From the NCBI GenBank assembly GCA_002306315.1, contig DBRK01000020.1, forward strand, positions 1 through 38,529: DNA of 38,529 nucleotides. The letters are read 5' to 3'. The translations under genes were made by a program, and so were the position numbers. This document shows, piece by piece, positions 22,789-31,682 of this stretch. The notes under the pieces are model-generated. The model saw only the letters and a list, made by a program, of their open reading frames with translations, was not told where the DNA came from and ran no database searches. Each line of letters begins with the position of its first letter. The stretch's first letter is position 1. The DNA is from Patescibacteria group bacterium UBA1370 (GTDB lineage: Bacteria > Patescibacteriota > Microgenomatia > UBA1400 > PJMF01).

Positions 22789-24191
22789 TCTAGACGGTTA
22801 GCCTCAAATAGTTCACGAACAGCTCGCTGATAGGCAAGCTTACGCGCACTTGCAGCGTTCTCGTCATTGTTCCCGTAAATGCTTTTGGGAAACATCAATC
22901 TGCAAACATCTAGTCCCCTCCTGAGCTCATATAGTCTATGAGATAGACCATTGGTAGTTATAACGTTACCGTTTTCATCATATTTGCCAACTCGGTAGCG
23001 GTAGTTAAAGTATTGTGTCGCTGTGAAGAATATTAGTTCGACCGGATATCGTTGATTTTCATCAATAAATAAAAGACATCTATTCCAATCTAGATCATCA
23101 GATTTTGAACTGTCCTCATTTGTGCCTGTTTTATGTTTTTGTTTAATGATGCAGTTCGGATATTTTTGCCTTAACAACTCGAAAACACGGTTCATAAACG
23201 GTACTAGTTGCGCTTCGTCCATTACCACAAACATATTCCCCACCATGTCCGTCACATCTTCTGGAGACACCGCTTTTCCTTTTAACAGTGCTTTTCTTAG
23301 TGCTTTAGCCACAGTTGATTCAATACTCTTTCTCCTGAAGTGATAATGAACCGGTACGATTACAGGGTCTTCGTTTTCAGACGGCAGTCCTGCAAGTCTT
23401 ATTTTCATTTCATGGAATTTTAGGTGATAAAGTTCATTATCAATTACTGGCGGCTTTGTTTCGGATACTGAGATGCATTCGTTGGTTAGGTTGTCATGGA
23501 TCGAATAAATTGAATAATGATGAAGTTTTCCATATTTCCCGATGAATAGTTTATTTTCGACAAGATCATTGACGTTATGCACCAGTTTATCAATGTTCGC
23601 ATCCTCCCTAGCTTGGTTTAGCTGTAAAAGTATCAGGACTATTAACTCTTGACGCCAAAGTTCATATTTAACACGCTCATCTGTATTACCATTACTCAGT
23701 AATAACTGGGGAGTTGCTAAGAGATCGCGCTTTGGAGTTTCTACCGCTGTGACTAGACCAAGTGTTGTTTCGCTCCCGGGATAATATGTTTCTCTGAAAG
23801 CGGCGACGACTTTGTTGGCTTCTTGTGCGAGTTGCAGGAGTTCTTTTTCAAGCCGGTTTAGATCTTCCGGTAGATAGGGGAAAGATTCTCTGAGGAAGTT
23901 GCGTATTGCTTCTAATAAACCCGCTCTTATTAGAGGATTGAGACTATCGTCAACAAATGGTGTTTGACCATTACGGTGAACCTCAAGATTGTGGTGATAC
24001 TCAAATGCAGCCCGTAGAACATCAGCGTTTAGAACTGCTCTCAAAAACCTTGCCAATCTGTAACCATGGTCTGATTCATCTGGATTAAAAAGCGAGGGGT
24101 AGAACTCTCTTCTGTGACTGTATCTCCGCAATCCTTTGCGCTCAGTTGGCCCAGCCTCCGGACTAGTGATAAGCATGGTTGATTCATCCAT
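22785..24191 (-). CDS. divergent RelA/SpoT-like nucleotidyltransferase domain protein
   Basis: 468 residues, cytoplasmic, with no close family that I recognise. The C-terminal half resembles a (p)ppGpp-synthetase fold. 'HFRRKSIESTVAKALRK' (about 282-298) matches the R-x-K-S-x-x-S-x-x-x-K motif; 'VTDMVGNMFVVMDEAQ' (about 308-323) matches the D-x-x-G-x-R-x-V strand with its catalytic Asp; 'RYPVELIFFTATQYFNYRYR' (about 382-401) matches the E-x-Q-x-R-T strand with its catalytic Glu. The conserved Arg after the glycine and the Y-x-S-x-H segment are not seen, so activity is uncertain. The N-terminal half (1-230) is helical and unassigned; it is not an HD hydrolase domain. ATG 24191 or the Met five codons on may be the start. 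It may be a house-specific alarmone synthetase or an inactive relative. Confidence 0.5.
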   Translation of the reverse strand: MDESTMLITSPEAGPTERKGLRRYSHRREFYPSLFNPDESDHGYRLARFLRAVLNADVLRAAFEYHHNLEVHRNGQTPFVDDSLNPLIRAGLLEAIRNFLRESFPYLPEDLNRLEKELLQLAQEANKVVAAFRETYYPGSETTLGLVTAVETPKRDLLATPQLLLSNGNTDERVKYELWRQELIVLILLQLNQAREDANIDKLVHNVNDLVENKLFIGKYGKLHHYSIYSIHDNLTNECISVSETKPPVIDNELYHLKFHEMKIRLAGLPSENEDPVIVPVHYHFRRKSIESTVAKALRKALLKGKAVSPEDVTDMVGNMFVVMDEAQLVPFMNRVFELLRQKYPNCIIKQKHKTGTNEDSSKSDDLDWNRCLLFIDENQRYPVELIFFTATQYFNYRYRVGKYDENGNVITTNGLSHRLYELRRGLDVCRLMFPKSIYGNNDENAASARKLAYQRAVRELFEANRLD

Positions 24192-24377
24192 TTGTAATTA
24201 GTGTAGCCTTCAGTAGCTAAATCCACAAATAGTGTAATAAACAACTAAAACATGGGTAAGAAAATCGCAAGAATTATAAGCTCTTCAGGCAAAATAGTCA
24301 AAGGCATAAATACATATTCCTTATGTAATCAAACAAGCTTCTAGTGGTGGTTGTTGGATTTGGTGTACAATGTACTT
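24192..24377. other. gene-free stretch before the aspS leader
   Basis: About 186 AT-rich bases between the RelA-like gene (minus) and the T-box leader (plus). A TACAAT box at 24366-24371 is the best candidate -10 for the aspS leader, giving a transcript start near 24378; no good -35 hexamer is seen. A 30-codon open frame at 24252-24344 has no ribosome site and is not called. Confidence 0.4.
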
Positions 24378-24597
24378 CATAAAGCCTCAGAGTCCGCGTG
24401 ACGGCGGGCGATCCGCGCTTCTTTAACCAATATCAAGCAGTTGCGGAAGGCTGCCCGGGGTAGCAACCGGGACGGGTAAGCCCGTAATAGCAGGAATGAG
24501 GCGCTTGCTTATTTGCCGGCGCAGCAGGAGGTGGCACCGCTTTCCGAGTGAGAGCCCTCTATCGACCATTTATTTAGTGGTGGTAAGAGGGTTTTTT
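24378..24597 (+). promoter_or_regulatory. T-box riboswitch controlling aspS
   Basis: The conserved T-box core GGTGGCACCGC is at 24530-24540. The antiterminator is complete: GGAGG (24527-24531) pairs with CCTCT (24556-24560), the 7-nt bulge TGGCACC is 24532-24538, and GCTTTC (24539-24544) pairs with GAGAGC (24550-24555). The bulge TGGC (24532-24535) would pair with a tRNA end GCCA, meaning discriminator G, as in tRNA-Asp. Upstream, AGCCT/AGGCT (24383-24387 and 24448-24452) and TCCGC/GCGGA (24393-24397 and 24443-24447) form a long stem with a 5-nt bulge, the likely Stem I. Two hairpins follow (CCCGG/CCGGG and ACGGG/CCCGT). I could not place the specifier loop with certainty; GAC 24400-24402 and GAT 24410-24412 are candidates. 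Uncharged tRNA-Asp would allow readthrough into aspS. Confidence 0.85.
24555..24597 (+). terminator. T-box regulated intrinsic terminator
   Basis: CCCTCT (24555-24560) pairs with AGAGGG (24586-24591), extended inside by ACCA/TGGT, and is followed by six T (24592-24597). Its 5' arm is the same CCTCT that closes the antiterminator, so the two structures exclude each other. Confidence 0.85.
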
Positions 24598-24650
24598 AAA
24601 AGCTAAGATTATTGCTGTTGAACACCAAAACTACTCGATAGCCACATCTT

Positions 24651-24690
24651 GTGAAAAGGTCGTGAAAAAACGTGAAAAGTATCGTGAAAA
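24651..24690 (+). repeat. four GTGAAAA direct repeats before aspS
   Basis: GTGAAAA begins at 24651, 24662, 24672 and 24684, spacing 11, 10 and 12 bases, close to one helical turn. The block sits between the terminator and the aspS ribosome site (AAGGAG, 24690-24695). Confidence 0.6.
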
Positions 24691-24701
24691 AGGAGAAGAA
24701 A

Positions 24702-26123
24702 ATGTCTGAAATAGAACTGATACAAGAAAGAACCATGATTGCTGAGGCTCCCGCCAAGGTTGGTGAAACTGTCAAGTTGGAGGGATGGGTTGCCACCAAG
24801 CGCGATCATGGAAAACTGACCTTTATTGATCTTCGGGACGCCTCGGGAATCATCCAGATAGTGGGCTACCAAATGCTTGGAGAAGTGACCACGGAATCGG
24901 TGCTCAGCATCATCGGCGAGGTCAAGGCCAGACCGGAAAAAATGGTCAATCATGATTTGCCAACCGGCTCAGTTGAGATAGATGTGAAGTCGTATGAAAT
25001 TCTGAATATGGCTAAAGAGCTGCCGCTGCCAGTCGATACCGACGGCTATGAAATCAATGAAGAAGTGCGGCTCCGCTACCGCTATCTTGACTTGAGGCGG
25101 CAGCGGCTACAGAAAGTTTTGCGGCTGCGCTCTTCCTATACCAGAGCACTGCGGGAGGAGCTTTACAAGCAAGGCTTCATGGAAGTGGAAACTCCAATTT
25201 TGACCAAGTCTACCCGAGAGGGTGCCCGGGATTTTGTGGTGCCATCCCGCCTGCAGCACGGCAAGTTTTATGCCCTGCCGCAGAGCCCGCAGCAATACAA
25301 GCAATTGCTGATGACTTCTGGGGTGGAAAAATATTTTCAGTTTGCCCGCTGTATTCGCGATGAGGATCTGCGAGCGGACCGGGGTTTTGAGCACACCCAG
25401 GTTGATCTTGAGATGAGTTTTGTCAGTCGTGATGACGTCATGGCGACTGTTGAATCAATGGTTGTCAATGCCGTCAAGACTGTTGGTGGCACGCTCAAGG
25501 ATGAAAAGTTTCCGGTTTTCACGTACGCACAAGCCATGGAACAGTTTGGTGCCGATAAATTTGATTTGCGCACAGAGGAAGAGAAAGCAGCGGGCGTCCT
25601 CTCATTTGCTTGGGTAGTTGATTTTCCTTTCTTTAAACAAGTAGACAAGGACGACGCAGCTGAGGTACAGGATGGCAGAAGCGGCTGGACATTTACTCAT
25701 AATCCATTTAGTATGCCCAAACCGGAGTTTTTAGATCAGCATTTGGCAGGAGAGGACGTTGGCAGCATCTTGACTAGCCAGTACGATTTGGTCTGCAATG
25801 GCTATGAAGCTGGCGGCGGCGGCATTCGCGCTCATAAACCGGAGATTCTCAAAGCCACTTTTAAAATCATGGGTTATTCAGACGAGGAAATTCAGGAGAA
25901 CATCGGCCACATGCTGGAGGCTTTTGAGGTAGGCACTCCACCTCATGGCGGCATTGCGCTAGGACTGGATAGGCAGGTAATGGTATTGGCCGGTGAAAAC
26001 TCTCTCCGGGAGGTGATTGCTTTCCCGATGAATTCATCCGGCAAGACAGCCGTTATGGATGCGCCATCAGAAATTTCTGAGGAGCAGCTGACCGAGCTAA
26101 ATCTGGAGATTGAGGATGATTAA
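24702..26123 (+). CDS. aspS: aspartate-tRNA ligase lacking the GAD domain
   Basis: 473 residues. The OB-fold anticodon domain (about 15-110, 'VKLEGWVATKRDHGKLTFID') is followed by class II motif 1 ('GFMEVETPILTKSTREGARD'), the bacterial-type 'HGKFYALPQSPQQYKQLLM', motif 2 ('FQFARCIRDEDLRADRGFEH') and motif 3 ('GGIALGLDRQVMVL'). These are bacterial AspRS sequences, not archaeal. Bacterial enzymes are near 590 residues because of a GAD insertion of about 110 residues between motifs 2 and 3. Here 'TYAQAMEQFGADKFDLR' (about 273-290) is followed within 15 residues by 'SFAWVVDFPFF', so that domain is absent. The start is ATG 24702, six bases after AAGGAG. Charges tRNA-Asp, perhaps also tRNA-Asn if the enzyme is non-discriminating. 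Regulated by the T-box upstream. Confidence 0.95.
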   Translation: MSEIELIQERTMIAEAPAKVGETVKLEGWVATKRDHGKLTFIDLRDASGIIQIVGYQMLGEVTTESVLSIIGEVKARPEKMVNHDLPTGSVEIDVKSYEILNMAKELPLPVDTDGYEINEEVRLRYRYLDLRRQRLQKVLRLRSSYTRALREELYKQGFMEVETPILTKSTREGARDFVVPSRLQHGKFYALPQSPQQYKQLLMTSGVEKYFQFARCIRDEDLRADRGFEHTQVDLEMSFVSRDDVMATVESMVVNAVKTVGGTLKDEKFPVFTYAQAMEQFGADKFDLRTEEEKAAGVLSFAWVVDFPFFKQVDKDDAAEVQDGRSGWTFTHNPFSMPKPEFLDQHLAGEDVGSILTSQYDLVCNGYEAGGGGIRAHKPEILKATFKIMGYSDEEIQENIGHMLEAFEVGTPPHGGIALGLDRQVMVLAGENSLREVIAFPMNSSGKTAVMDAPSEISEEQLTELNLEIEDD

Positions 26124-27141
26124 GGGTTTAAAAAAGCTGGAGGAAAGGCCGAGCCTCTCACGCAGCCTGAGGTTTTTTGGCCGTCTCAGGCCTGACCAGT
26201 TCATGAGCGTTCTGGCTATCGCCTTGGGTGTTCTCAGTTATGGCTCAGGGACGCCTCCGGCTGAAGCAGCGCCAGTTGAAATTCCTCTGGATTTGACTGT
26301 CTACTCGTTGCCAGTAACTGATGTGCCAATTGCAGCGACCTCTAGCGCTGCTGCTACTCCCGCGCTGGAGAAAATTTATCAGGATTTGGAAAGCCAAAAT
26401 GGGTTTTTGACGGCAAGCGCAGCAGCAGTCATTGACTTGACTTCACATGCAATTTTGTTTGAAAAAAATCTGGACAGCGTCTACTTGCCTGCCTCGACGA
26501 CAAAATTAATGACTGCCCTGGTTGCTAAACGGCTTTTTGACCTAGACGAGCTGATTACCATTCCCGAGGATTTTGAGCCACTGGGAAATGGCGTCAAATT
26601 CACTCCAGGAGAGACCTTAACGGTCGAGTCATTACTTAAGGCGATGATTATCCAGTCAAGTAACGACGCGGCTTATCTTTTGGCCAGTCATCATTCCGGA
26701 GGTGAAGCCGCTTTTTTGCAGGAGATGAATGACCAAGCTGCAAGATATCAGCTCTACCAGACTAGATTTGCCAATCCGGCAGGTTTTGATAGCCCTGACC
26801 AAGCTTCCTCACCCACCGATTTAGCAGAGCTCAGCAAAATATTTATGGCTGATCCCTTACTGAGAGAAATCGCCGGAACCAGACAAACCGATATTACCTC
26901 GACGGATGGCCAAGTGCACCGGCTCTACAATACACATTATTTACTTGCCACTAATGATGAAGTTGTGGGCATCAAAACAGGTACGACCGAGGGCGCCGGC
27001 GAGGTGCTGCTTACTCAAGTTGAAAGAAATGGTCGGCCGCTGCTGGTTGTCCTGATGGGAAGTTCTGACCGCTATAACGAAACCCAGCTGCTTTATAACT
27101 GGGCATACGACCGTTTTTCCTGGCTATCAATTGCTGATTAA
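26116..27141 (+). CDS. D-alanyl-D-alanine carboxypeptidase (PBP5-like)
   Basis: 341 residues, penicillin-binding S11 family. After a short cytoplasmic start and one membrane helix (about 28-46) comes the external serine hydrolase: 'LPASTTKLMTALVAK' (S-x-x-K), 'MIIQSSNDAAYLLA' (S-x-N) and 'VGIKTGTTEGAG' (K-T-G). It trims peptidoglycan pentapeptides. ATG 26116 overlaps the end of aspS by eight bases; an in-frame TTG at 26110 is less likely. The C-terminal beta domain and amphipathic anchor of Escherichia PBP5 are absent; the N-terminal helix anchors it instead. Probably co-transcribed with aspS and so under T-box control. Confidence 0.92.
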   Translation: MIKGLKKLEERPSLSRSLRFFGRLRPDQFMSVLAIALGVLSYGSGTPPAEAAPVEIPLDLTVYSLPVTDVPIAATSSAAATPALEKIYQDLESQNGFLTASAAAVIDLTSHAILFEKNLDSVYLPASTTKLMTALVAKRLFDLDELITIPEDFEPLGNGVKFTPGETLTVESLLKAMIIQSSNDAAYLLASHHSGGEAAFLQEMNDQAARYQLYQTRFANPAGFDSPDQASSPTDLAELSKIFMADPLLREIAGTRQTDITSTDGQVHRLYNTHYLLATNDEVVGIKTGTTEGAGEVLLTQVERNGRPLLVVLMGSSDRYNETQLLYNWAYDRFSWLSIAD

Positions 27142-27160
27142 GAAAGCTTAGTGTTATACT
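27131..27160 (+). promoter_or_regulatory. promoter of the glycan cluster
   Basis: TTGCTG (27131-27136), an 18-nt spacer and TATACT (27155-27160). The first gene starts at 27214, leaving a leader of about 47 nt. The -35 box overlaps the end of the carboxypeptidase gene. Confidence 0.55.
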
Positions 27161-27213
27161 CATGATATTGCTGAGTCTGCCTGAATAACAAGTATTTTGG
27201 TATCAGGATTATT

Positions 27214-28506
27214 ATGCGTGTTACTGTCATCGGCACAGGTTTCGTAGGCGTTGTCACCGCCGCAGTTTTTGCCTCCTTTGGAAACGAAGTTTATGGCTTG
27301 GATATTGATGAGGCTAAGGTTGCTTCTCTGCGGGAAGGCAAGGTGCCTTTTTATGAGCCCGGGCTGGAAGAATTATTGATTGGCGAGCAGAAAAAAGGCT
27401 CACTGACCTTTACTACTGATTACGCCGAAGCAATACCCGGTTCCGAAGTAATTATCATTGCCGTTGGCACTCCTTCTACGCCTGAGGGAGAAGCCGACTT
27501 GAGTTATGTATACGCGGCAGCCAAATCACTGTCCAAACATTTAGACGAAGGCACCATCGTTGTGGTGAAATCTACAGTACCGCCGGGTACCCTCGACACT
27601 GTCGAGACCGCCATCAAAGAAGGCACAAAGGTTGGGTTTCATATGGCTTCGGTCCCGGAATTTTTGCGTGAGGGCAGCGCGGTAATCGATACCCTCAACC
27701 CCAGCCGGGTGGTGTTAGGAGCGACTGACCAAGAGGTATTTGCAAAATTGGAGTTTTTGCATGCACCGCTCCAAGCTCCGGTTGTCAAAGTATCACCAGA
27801 GTCGGCGCAGCTGGCCAAGTACGCAGCCAACGCTTATTTGGCAACAAGAATCACCTTTATCAACCAGGTGGCTGATCTCTGTGAACACAGCGGCGCCAAT
27901 GTTGATGAAGTCATTGAAGCTATTGGCTATGACGAACGCATTGGTAATCACTACTGGTACCCAGGATTTGGATACGGCGGCTCCTGTTTCCCTAAGGATG
28001 TAAAAGAGCTAGCCTATTATTCACGTGAGATTGGGCTAGGACATAATTTGTTTAACAAACTCAATGAACTTAATGAAGAGAGAATCCCTTTGATCATGGC
28101 AAAGATTGAAAGGGCAGCCGGGGGTTGGGCTGGCAAGAAAGTGGCTGTATTGGGCTTGGCATTTAAACCTAACACCGATGACATGAGAGAAGCCCCAAGC
28201 TTGAAGGTAATCCCAATTTTGTTGGAGAAGGGTGCCTCTGTAGTCGGTTATGATCCCCGGGCACTGGATAATGCTAAAAAGGTTTTAGGTGAGCGAGAAA
28301 ACCTGAGTTACTCGGCTTCTCTAAAAGAGGCAGCAGCAGGGGCTGACGCGATCTTTGCCCTGATTGAGTGGCCGGATATCGTCGGTTTTGATTATGTTTT
28401 ACTTAGAGAAGAAGGCAAAGCTCAGGTCATGGTTGATGCGCGCAACCAGTTGGACAAATCAAAACTGGAGGCAGCCGGATATATCTACGTGGGGATCGGA
28501 AGGTAG
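27214..28506 (+). CDS. ugd: UDP-glucose 6-dehydrogenase
   Basis: 430 residues. N-terminal Rossmann fold 'VIGTGFVGVVTAAVFASFGN' (G-x-G-x-x-G), 'YGLDIDEAKV' (acidic ribose-binding strand end), 'AVGTPSTPEGEADLSYV', 'VVKSTVPPGT' and 'VPEFLREGSAV'; the catalytic Cys lies in 'GYGGSCFPKDVKEL'; the C-terminal domain has 'VAVLGLAFKPNTDDMREAPS'. Oxidises UDP-glucose to UDP-glucuronate with two NAD. First gene of the surface-sugar operon; the next gene follows after two bases. UDP-glucuronate may be used directly or as a precursor of pentoses and amino sugars in the glycan. A sister family oxidises GDP-mannose, which cannot be fully excluded. Confidence 0.92.
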   Translation: MRVTVIGTGFVGVVTAAVFASFGNEVYGLDIDEAKVASLREGKVPFYEPGLEELLIGEQKKGSLTFTTDYAEAIPGSEVIIIAVGTPSTPEGEADLSYVYAAAKSLSKHLDEGTIVVVKSTVPPGTLDTVETAIKEGTKVGFHMASVPEFLREGSAVIDTLNPSRVVLGATDQEVFAKLEFLHAPLQAPVVKVSPESAQLAKYAANAYLATRITFINQVADLCEHSGANVDEVIEAIGYDERIGNHYWYPGFGYGGSCFPKDVKELAYYSREIGLGHNLFNKLNELNEERIPLIMAKIERAAGGWAGKKVAVLGLAFKPNTDDMREAPSLKVIPILLEKGASVVGYDPRALDNAKKVLGERENLSYSASLKEAAAGADAIFALIEWPDIVGFDYVLLREEGKAQVMVDARNQLDKSKLEAAGYIYVGIGR

Positions 28507-28508
28507 GC

Positions 28509-29486
28509 ATGTTTTCATCTGTGGATAAAAGAATTTTAATTACAGGTGGAACCGGTTTTGCTGGTTCTCATTTGATAGAAGCCTTACTGCAAGAGGGATA
28601 TCAGGATGTCCATGCTACATCCTACAGTGAACCACCCGAGCATTTGCGGGAACTATTGCCACCCGAAAACTTTCACAAAATTGACCTGACGGATTCAGAA
28701 GTCACCAATGAGTTATTTTCCAGACTGAAGCCAGACCAAGTTTATCATTTGGCCTCCTTTGCTTTTGTTGGTGAAAGTTTTGCCAAAGCACCGCAGGTTT
28801 TTCAAAACAACCTGACCCTGCAAATTAATGTGTTGGAGGCTGTGAAAACTCATGTTCCACAAGCCAGGGTTATGATTACCGGCTCTGCGGAGGAATATGG
28901 CGTTAGCATCGACGAGTCGGAGATTCCAATCGACGAGGATCATCCTTTGCGGCCAGTGAATCCTTATGCTGTCTCGAAGGTAGCTCAGGATTTGCTGGCT
29001 TATTCTTATGGTCTGTCGTTTGATCTGGATATTGTCAGAGTCAGGCCCTTTAACCACATTGGTGAGGGGCAAACCACTGACTTTGTTGTCCCAGCCTTCG
29101 TCAGTCAGATTGTCGAGATTGAAAGGGGATACAGAAAAGAACTCAAGGTTGGCAATCTTGATTCGGTTCGGGATTTCACCGATGTCAAGGACATGGTTCG
29201 CGCTTACATCGTAGTCATGGAAAAAGGCCAGATAAATGAGGTCTACAACATCGGCAGCGGCCAGGGCACAAAACTCGAGGATTTGGTAGAACTTATTAAG
29301 AAACTGGCAACAGTAAAAGTTGCAGTCATCTCTGAGGCCAGCCGCCGCCGACCTCATGACGTGCCGGTAATGATTGCCGATAACACTAAAATTTCTCAAC
29401 TAGGATGGAAACCTGAGATACCACTTGAACAAACCTTGGAGCGGATTTTTCACTGGCATCGACAACAAAAGAAAGCAACTTTGTAA
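28509..29486 (+). CDS. rmd: GDP-4-dehydro-6-deoxy-mannose reductase-like SDR
   Basis: 325 residues, extended short-chain dehydrogenase. '[19 protein letters not shown]' is the NAD(P) glycine motif; '[17 protein letters not shown]' is typical of GDP-deoxymannose reductases; the active site shows Ser (ITGSAEEYG) and 'YAVSKVAQD' (Y-x-x-x-K); '[20 protein letters not shown]' is the sugar-binding stretch. It would reduce the 4-keto product of Gmd to GDP-D-rhamnose, or an isomer such as 6-deoxy-talose. The immediate gmd partner supports this. Substrate stereochemistry cannot be read from the sequence. Confidence 0.82.
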   Translation: MFSSVDKRILITGGTGFAGSHLIEALLQEGYQDVHATSYSEPPEHLRELLPPENFHKIDLTDSEVTNELFSRLKPDQVYHLASFAFVGESFAKAPQVFQNNLTLQINVLEAVKTHVPQARVMITGSAEEYGVSIDESEIPIDEDHPLRPVNPYAVSKVAQDLLAYSYGLSFDLDIVRVRPFNHIGEGQTTDFVVPAFVSQIVEIERGYRKELKVGNLDSVRDFTDVKDMVRAYIVVMEKGQINEVYNIGSGQGTKLEDLVELIKKLATVKVAVISEASRRRPHDVPVMIADNTKISQLGWKPEIPLEQTLERIFHWHRQQKKATL

Positions 29487-29505
29487 AAATATTCAGGAAA
29501 GTAAT

Positions 29506-30483
29506 ATGAAAAAAGCATTTATCACCGGCATCACCGGACAAGACGGATCTTACCTGGCAGAGCTGTTGTTGGAAAAAGGCTACAAGGTATACGGTATGAC
29601 CCGCCGTACCAGCACGGAAAATTTTGCCCGAATCGAGCATATTATCCATAACGAGAACCTGGAACTGGTTTCTGGTGACTTGGCAGATCAACACTCAATT
29701 ACTAGCGCGCTCAATGAAATTAAACCGGACGAGATTTACAATCTTGCCGCTCAGTCTTTTGTTAAAGCCAGCTGGACGCAGCCGGTGTTGACAGGGGAGT
29801 TTACGGGTTTGGGTGTCACAAGAATGCTCGAAGCCATGAAGCTGGTTTGTCCTGAGGCAAAATTTTATCAAGCCAGTTCCAGCGAAATGTTTGGCAAAGT
29901 CCGGGAAGTGCCGCAAAACGAGGACACTCCATTTTATCCTCGCTCTCCTTATGGTGTGGCTAAGGCTTATGGCCATTGGATAACGGTTAATTACCGCGAG
30001 TCGTATGACATGTTTGCTGTTTCTGGCATTCTCTTTAATCACGAGTCCCCGCGTCGTGGTTTGGAATTTGTCACCCGTAAAATTGCTAACGGTGTCGCCA
30101 GAGTTAAACTAGGCAAACAAAAAAACGTCGAGCTGGGCAATTTGGACGCCAAGAGAGACTGGGGATATGCCAAAGATTACGTAGAAGCCATGTGGCTGAT
30201 ATTGCAACAAGAAAAGCCAAACGACTACGTGGTCGCTACCGGCGAAACCCACTCGGTGCGGGAGTTCTTGCAGTTGGCTTGCGAAGTTGCCGGCTTGGCG
30301 GATTGGGAAGAAGTATACAAACACAATCCGGAATATGACCGGCCGGCAGAGGTTGACCTACTGATAGGCGATGCCAGCAAGGCCCGCCGCGAACTAGGTT
30401 GGAAACCTACGGTCACATTCCAAGAATTAGTTCAACTTATGGTAGAAGCGGAAATTGAAAAGGAGCAAGAACGGGATTCATGA
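29506..30483 (+). CDS. gmd: GDP-mannose 4,6-dehydratase
   Basis: 325 residues. '[20 protein letters not shown]' is the Gmd signature, '[13 protein letters not shown]' the NADP phosphate-binding part, '[15 protein letters not shown]' and '[12 protein letters not shown]' the active-site strand with Ser-Glu, '[18 protein letters not shown]' the Y-x-x-x-K pair, and '[16 protein letters not shown]' and '[20 protein letters not shown]' the substrate site. Converts GDP-mannose to GDP-4-keto-6-deoxymannose. ATG 29506 with AGGAAA before it is the start; the frame is open farther upstream but begins inside rmd. Slightly short for the family (usually about 350). GDP-mannose synthesis genes are not in the window. 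Confidence 0.95.
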   Translation: MKKAFITGITGQDGSYLAELLLEKGYKVYGMTRRTSTENFARIEHIIHNENLELVSGDLADQHSITSALNEIKPDEIYNLAAQSFVKASWTQPVLTGEFTGLGVTRMLEAMKLVCPEAKFYQASSSEMFGKVREVPQNEDTPFYPRSPYGVAKAYGHWITVNYRESYDMFAVSGILFNHESPRRGLEFVTRKIANGVARVKLGKQKNVELGNLDAKRDWGYAKDYVEAMWLILQQEKPNDYVVATGETHSVREFLQLACEVAGLADWEEVYKHNPEYDRPAEVDLLIGDASKARRELGWKPTVTFQELVQLMVEAEIEKEQERDS

Positions 30484-31676
30484 AAAAAAAGGCTATTGTC
30501 ATCATTCCCACTTATAACGAGAGGGAAAATATTCGGCGTCTGGTTCCCGCTCTTCAGGAGGTGTTTGCCGACAAAATGATCTCGGACTGGGATTTGGGAA
30601 TCTTGGTAGTTGATGATACCTCGCCTGACAAGACATATGAAGTGGTTGCTGATTTGCAACGGAAACACAAAAACCTTTATTTGTTGGTCAACAAAAAGAA
30701 ATCCGGTCTGGGAGGTGCCTATCTCAAAGGGATGGCACATGCCTTTATTGAACTTAAGGCTGACGTCATCTTTGAGTTTGATGCGGATTTTTCTCATGAT
30801 CCCAAGAAAATTCCACAATTCCTGGCAGCAATTGATAGGGGCGCAGATATGGTGTTGGGGTCGCGTTATATTCGCGGCGGCGGCATACCTAAAAACTGGG
30901 GATTTCATCGGAAATTTTTAAGTGTTGTCGGCAATATTATTATTGCAGTGGTACTGACTAATTTTAAAATTCGCGATTGGACGACGGGTTATCGAGCGAT
31001 TACTCGCAAGGTTTATGATTCTGTCCATCGGCATCTGGATTCTGAGCGCTTTAGCGGCTATACCTTTCAGATAGGATTTTTACATCGGACAGTGCAGGCA
31101 GGTTACAAAGTAGTGGAGGTTCCCTTTATGTTTGTAGATCGGACTCATGGCAAGTCAAAACTCGGCCCTGAATACATTAAAAATACCCTGATGTACATTA
31201 TTAAAGTCAGAATCGAACAGTTGTTGCAAAGCAAAGTATTTAAATTTGTGATGGTCGGTGGTTTTGGGGCGCTGGTCCAGCTTATGTCGCTTCAACTCTA
31301 CCGTTTCTTGTTGCCGGAGTTTCAAATCAGTATCCTTACCAAATATTTGTTAGCCACGCTGCTGAGTATAGAAACAGCCATCGTTTCCAATTTTATTTTC
31401 AATAACATTTGGACATTTTCTGATCGGAAACTCAAACCTGCGCAAATACCCAGCAAATTTGTACAGTTTAATCTGACATCTATGGGCAGTTTACTGATTC
31501 AATTGGCGATTGCCGCGGCGGGACAGCAGTTTATCGGCATTTTTGATCTCTTTACTTTGCCGATACTGAACGTGGTAGTTGATACCGGTATGGTTTTTGC
31601 AGTGGTGGGTATCTTGGTAGGCATGTTCTGGAACTTCTTTGCCTACACTACTTTTATTTGGAAAAAGAAAAAATAA
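30480..31676 (+). CDS. polyprenyl-phosphate glycosyltransferase (GT2) fused to GtrA domain
   Basis: 398 residues. The first 235 are a dolichol-phosphate-mannose synthase-like GT2: '[20 protein letters not shown]', '[15 protein letters not shown]', '[15 protein letters not shown]' (D-x-D), '[14 protein letters not shown]', '[13 protein letters not shown]' and '[17 protein letters not shown]'. The last 145 form a GtrA-like membrane domain with four helices ('[18 protein letters not shown]', '[10 protein letters not shown]'). It would move a sugar from a nucleotide donor to polyprenyl phosphate, with the GtrA part perhaps flipping or holding the lipid. Overlaps gmd by four bases. Confidence 0.9.
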   Translation: MKKKAIVIIPTYNERENIRRLVPALQEVFADKMISDWDLGILVVDDTSPDKTYEVVADLQRKHKNLYLLVNKKKSGLGGAYLKGMAHAFIELKADVIFEFDADFSHDPKKIPQFLAAIDRGADMVLGSRYIRGGGIPKNWGFHRKFLSVVGNIIIAVVLTNFKIRDWTTGYRAITRKVYDSVHRHLDSERFSGYTFQIGFLHRTVQAGYKVVEVPFMFVDRTHGKSKLGPEYIKNTLMYIIKVRIEQLLQSKVFKFVMVGGFGALVQLMSLQLYRFLLPEFQISILTKYLLATLLSIETAIVSNFIFNNIWTFSDRKLKPAQIPSKFVQFNLTSMGSLLIQLAIAAAGQQFIGIFDLFTLPILNVVVDTGMVFAVVGILVGMFWNFFAYTTFIWKKKK

Positions 31677-31682
31677 TCTGTC

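Noticed and set aside
24252..24344. A 30-codon open frame on the plus strand encoding a basic peptide.
   Set aside because: No ribosome site, it lies upstream of the aspS leader, and the codon content looks random.
28713..29399. A long open frame (228 codons) on the minus strand opposite the rmd-like gene.
   Set aside because: The plus strand encodes an unambiguous reductase; the antisense product shows no domain.
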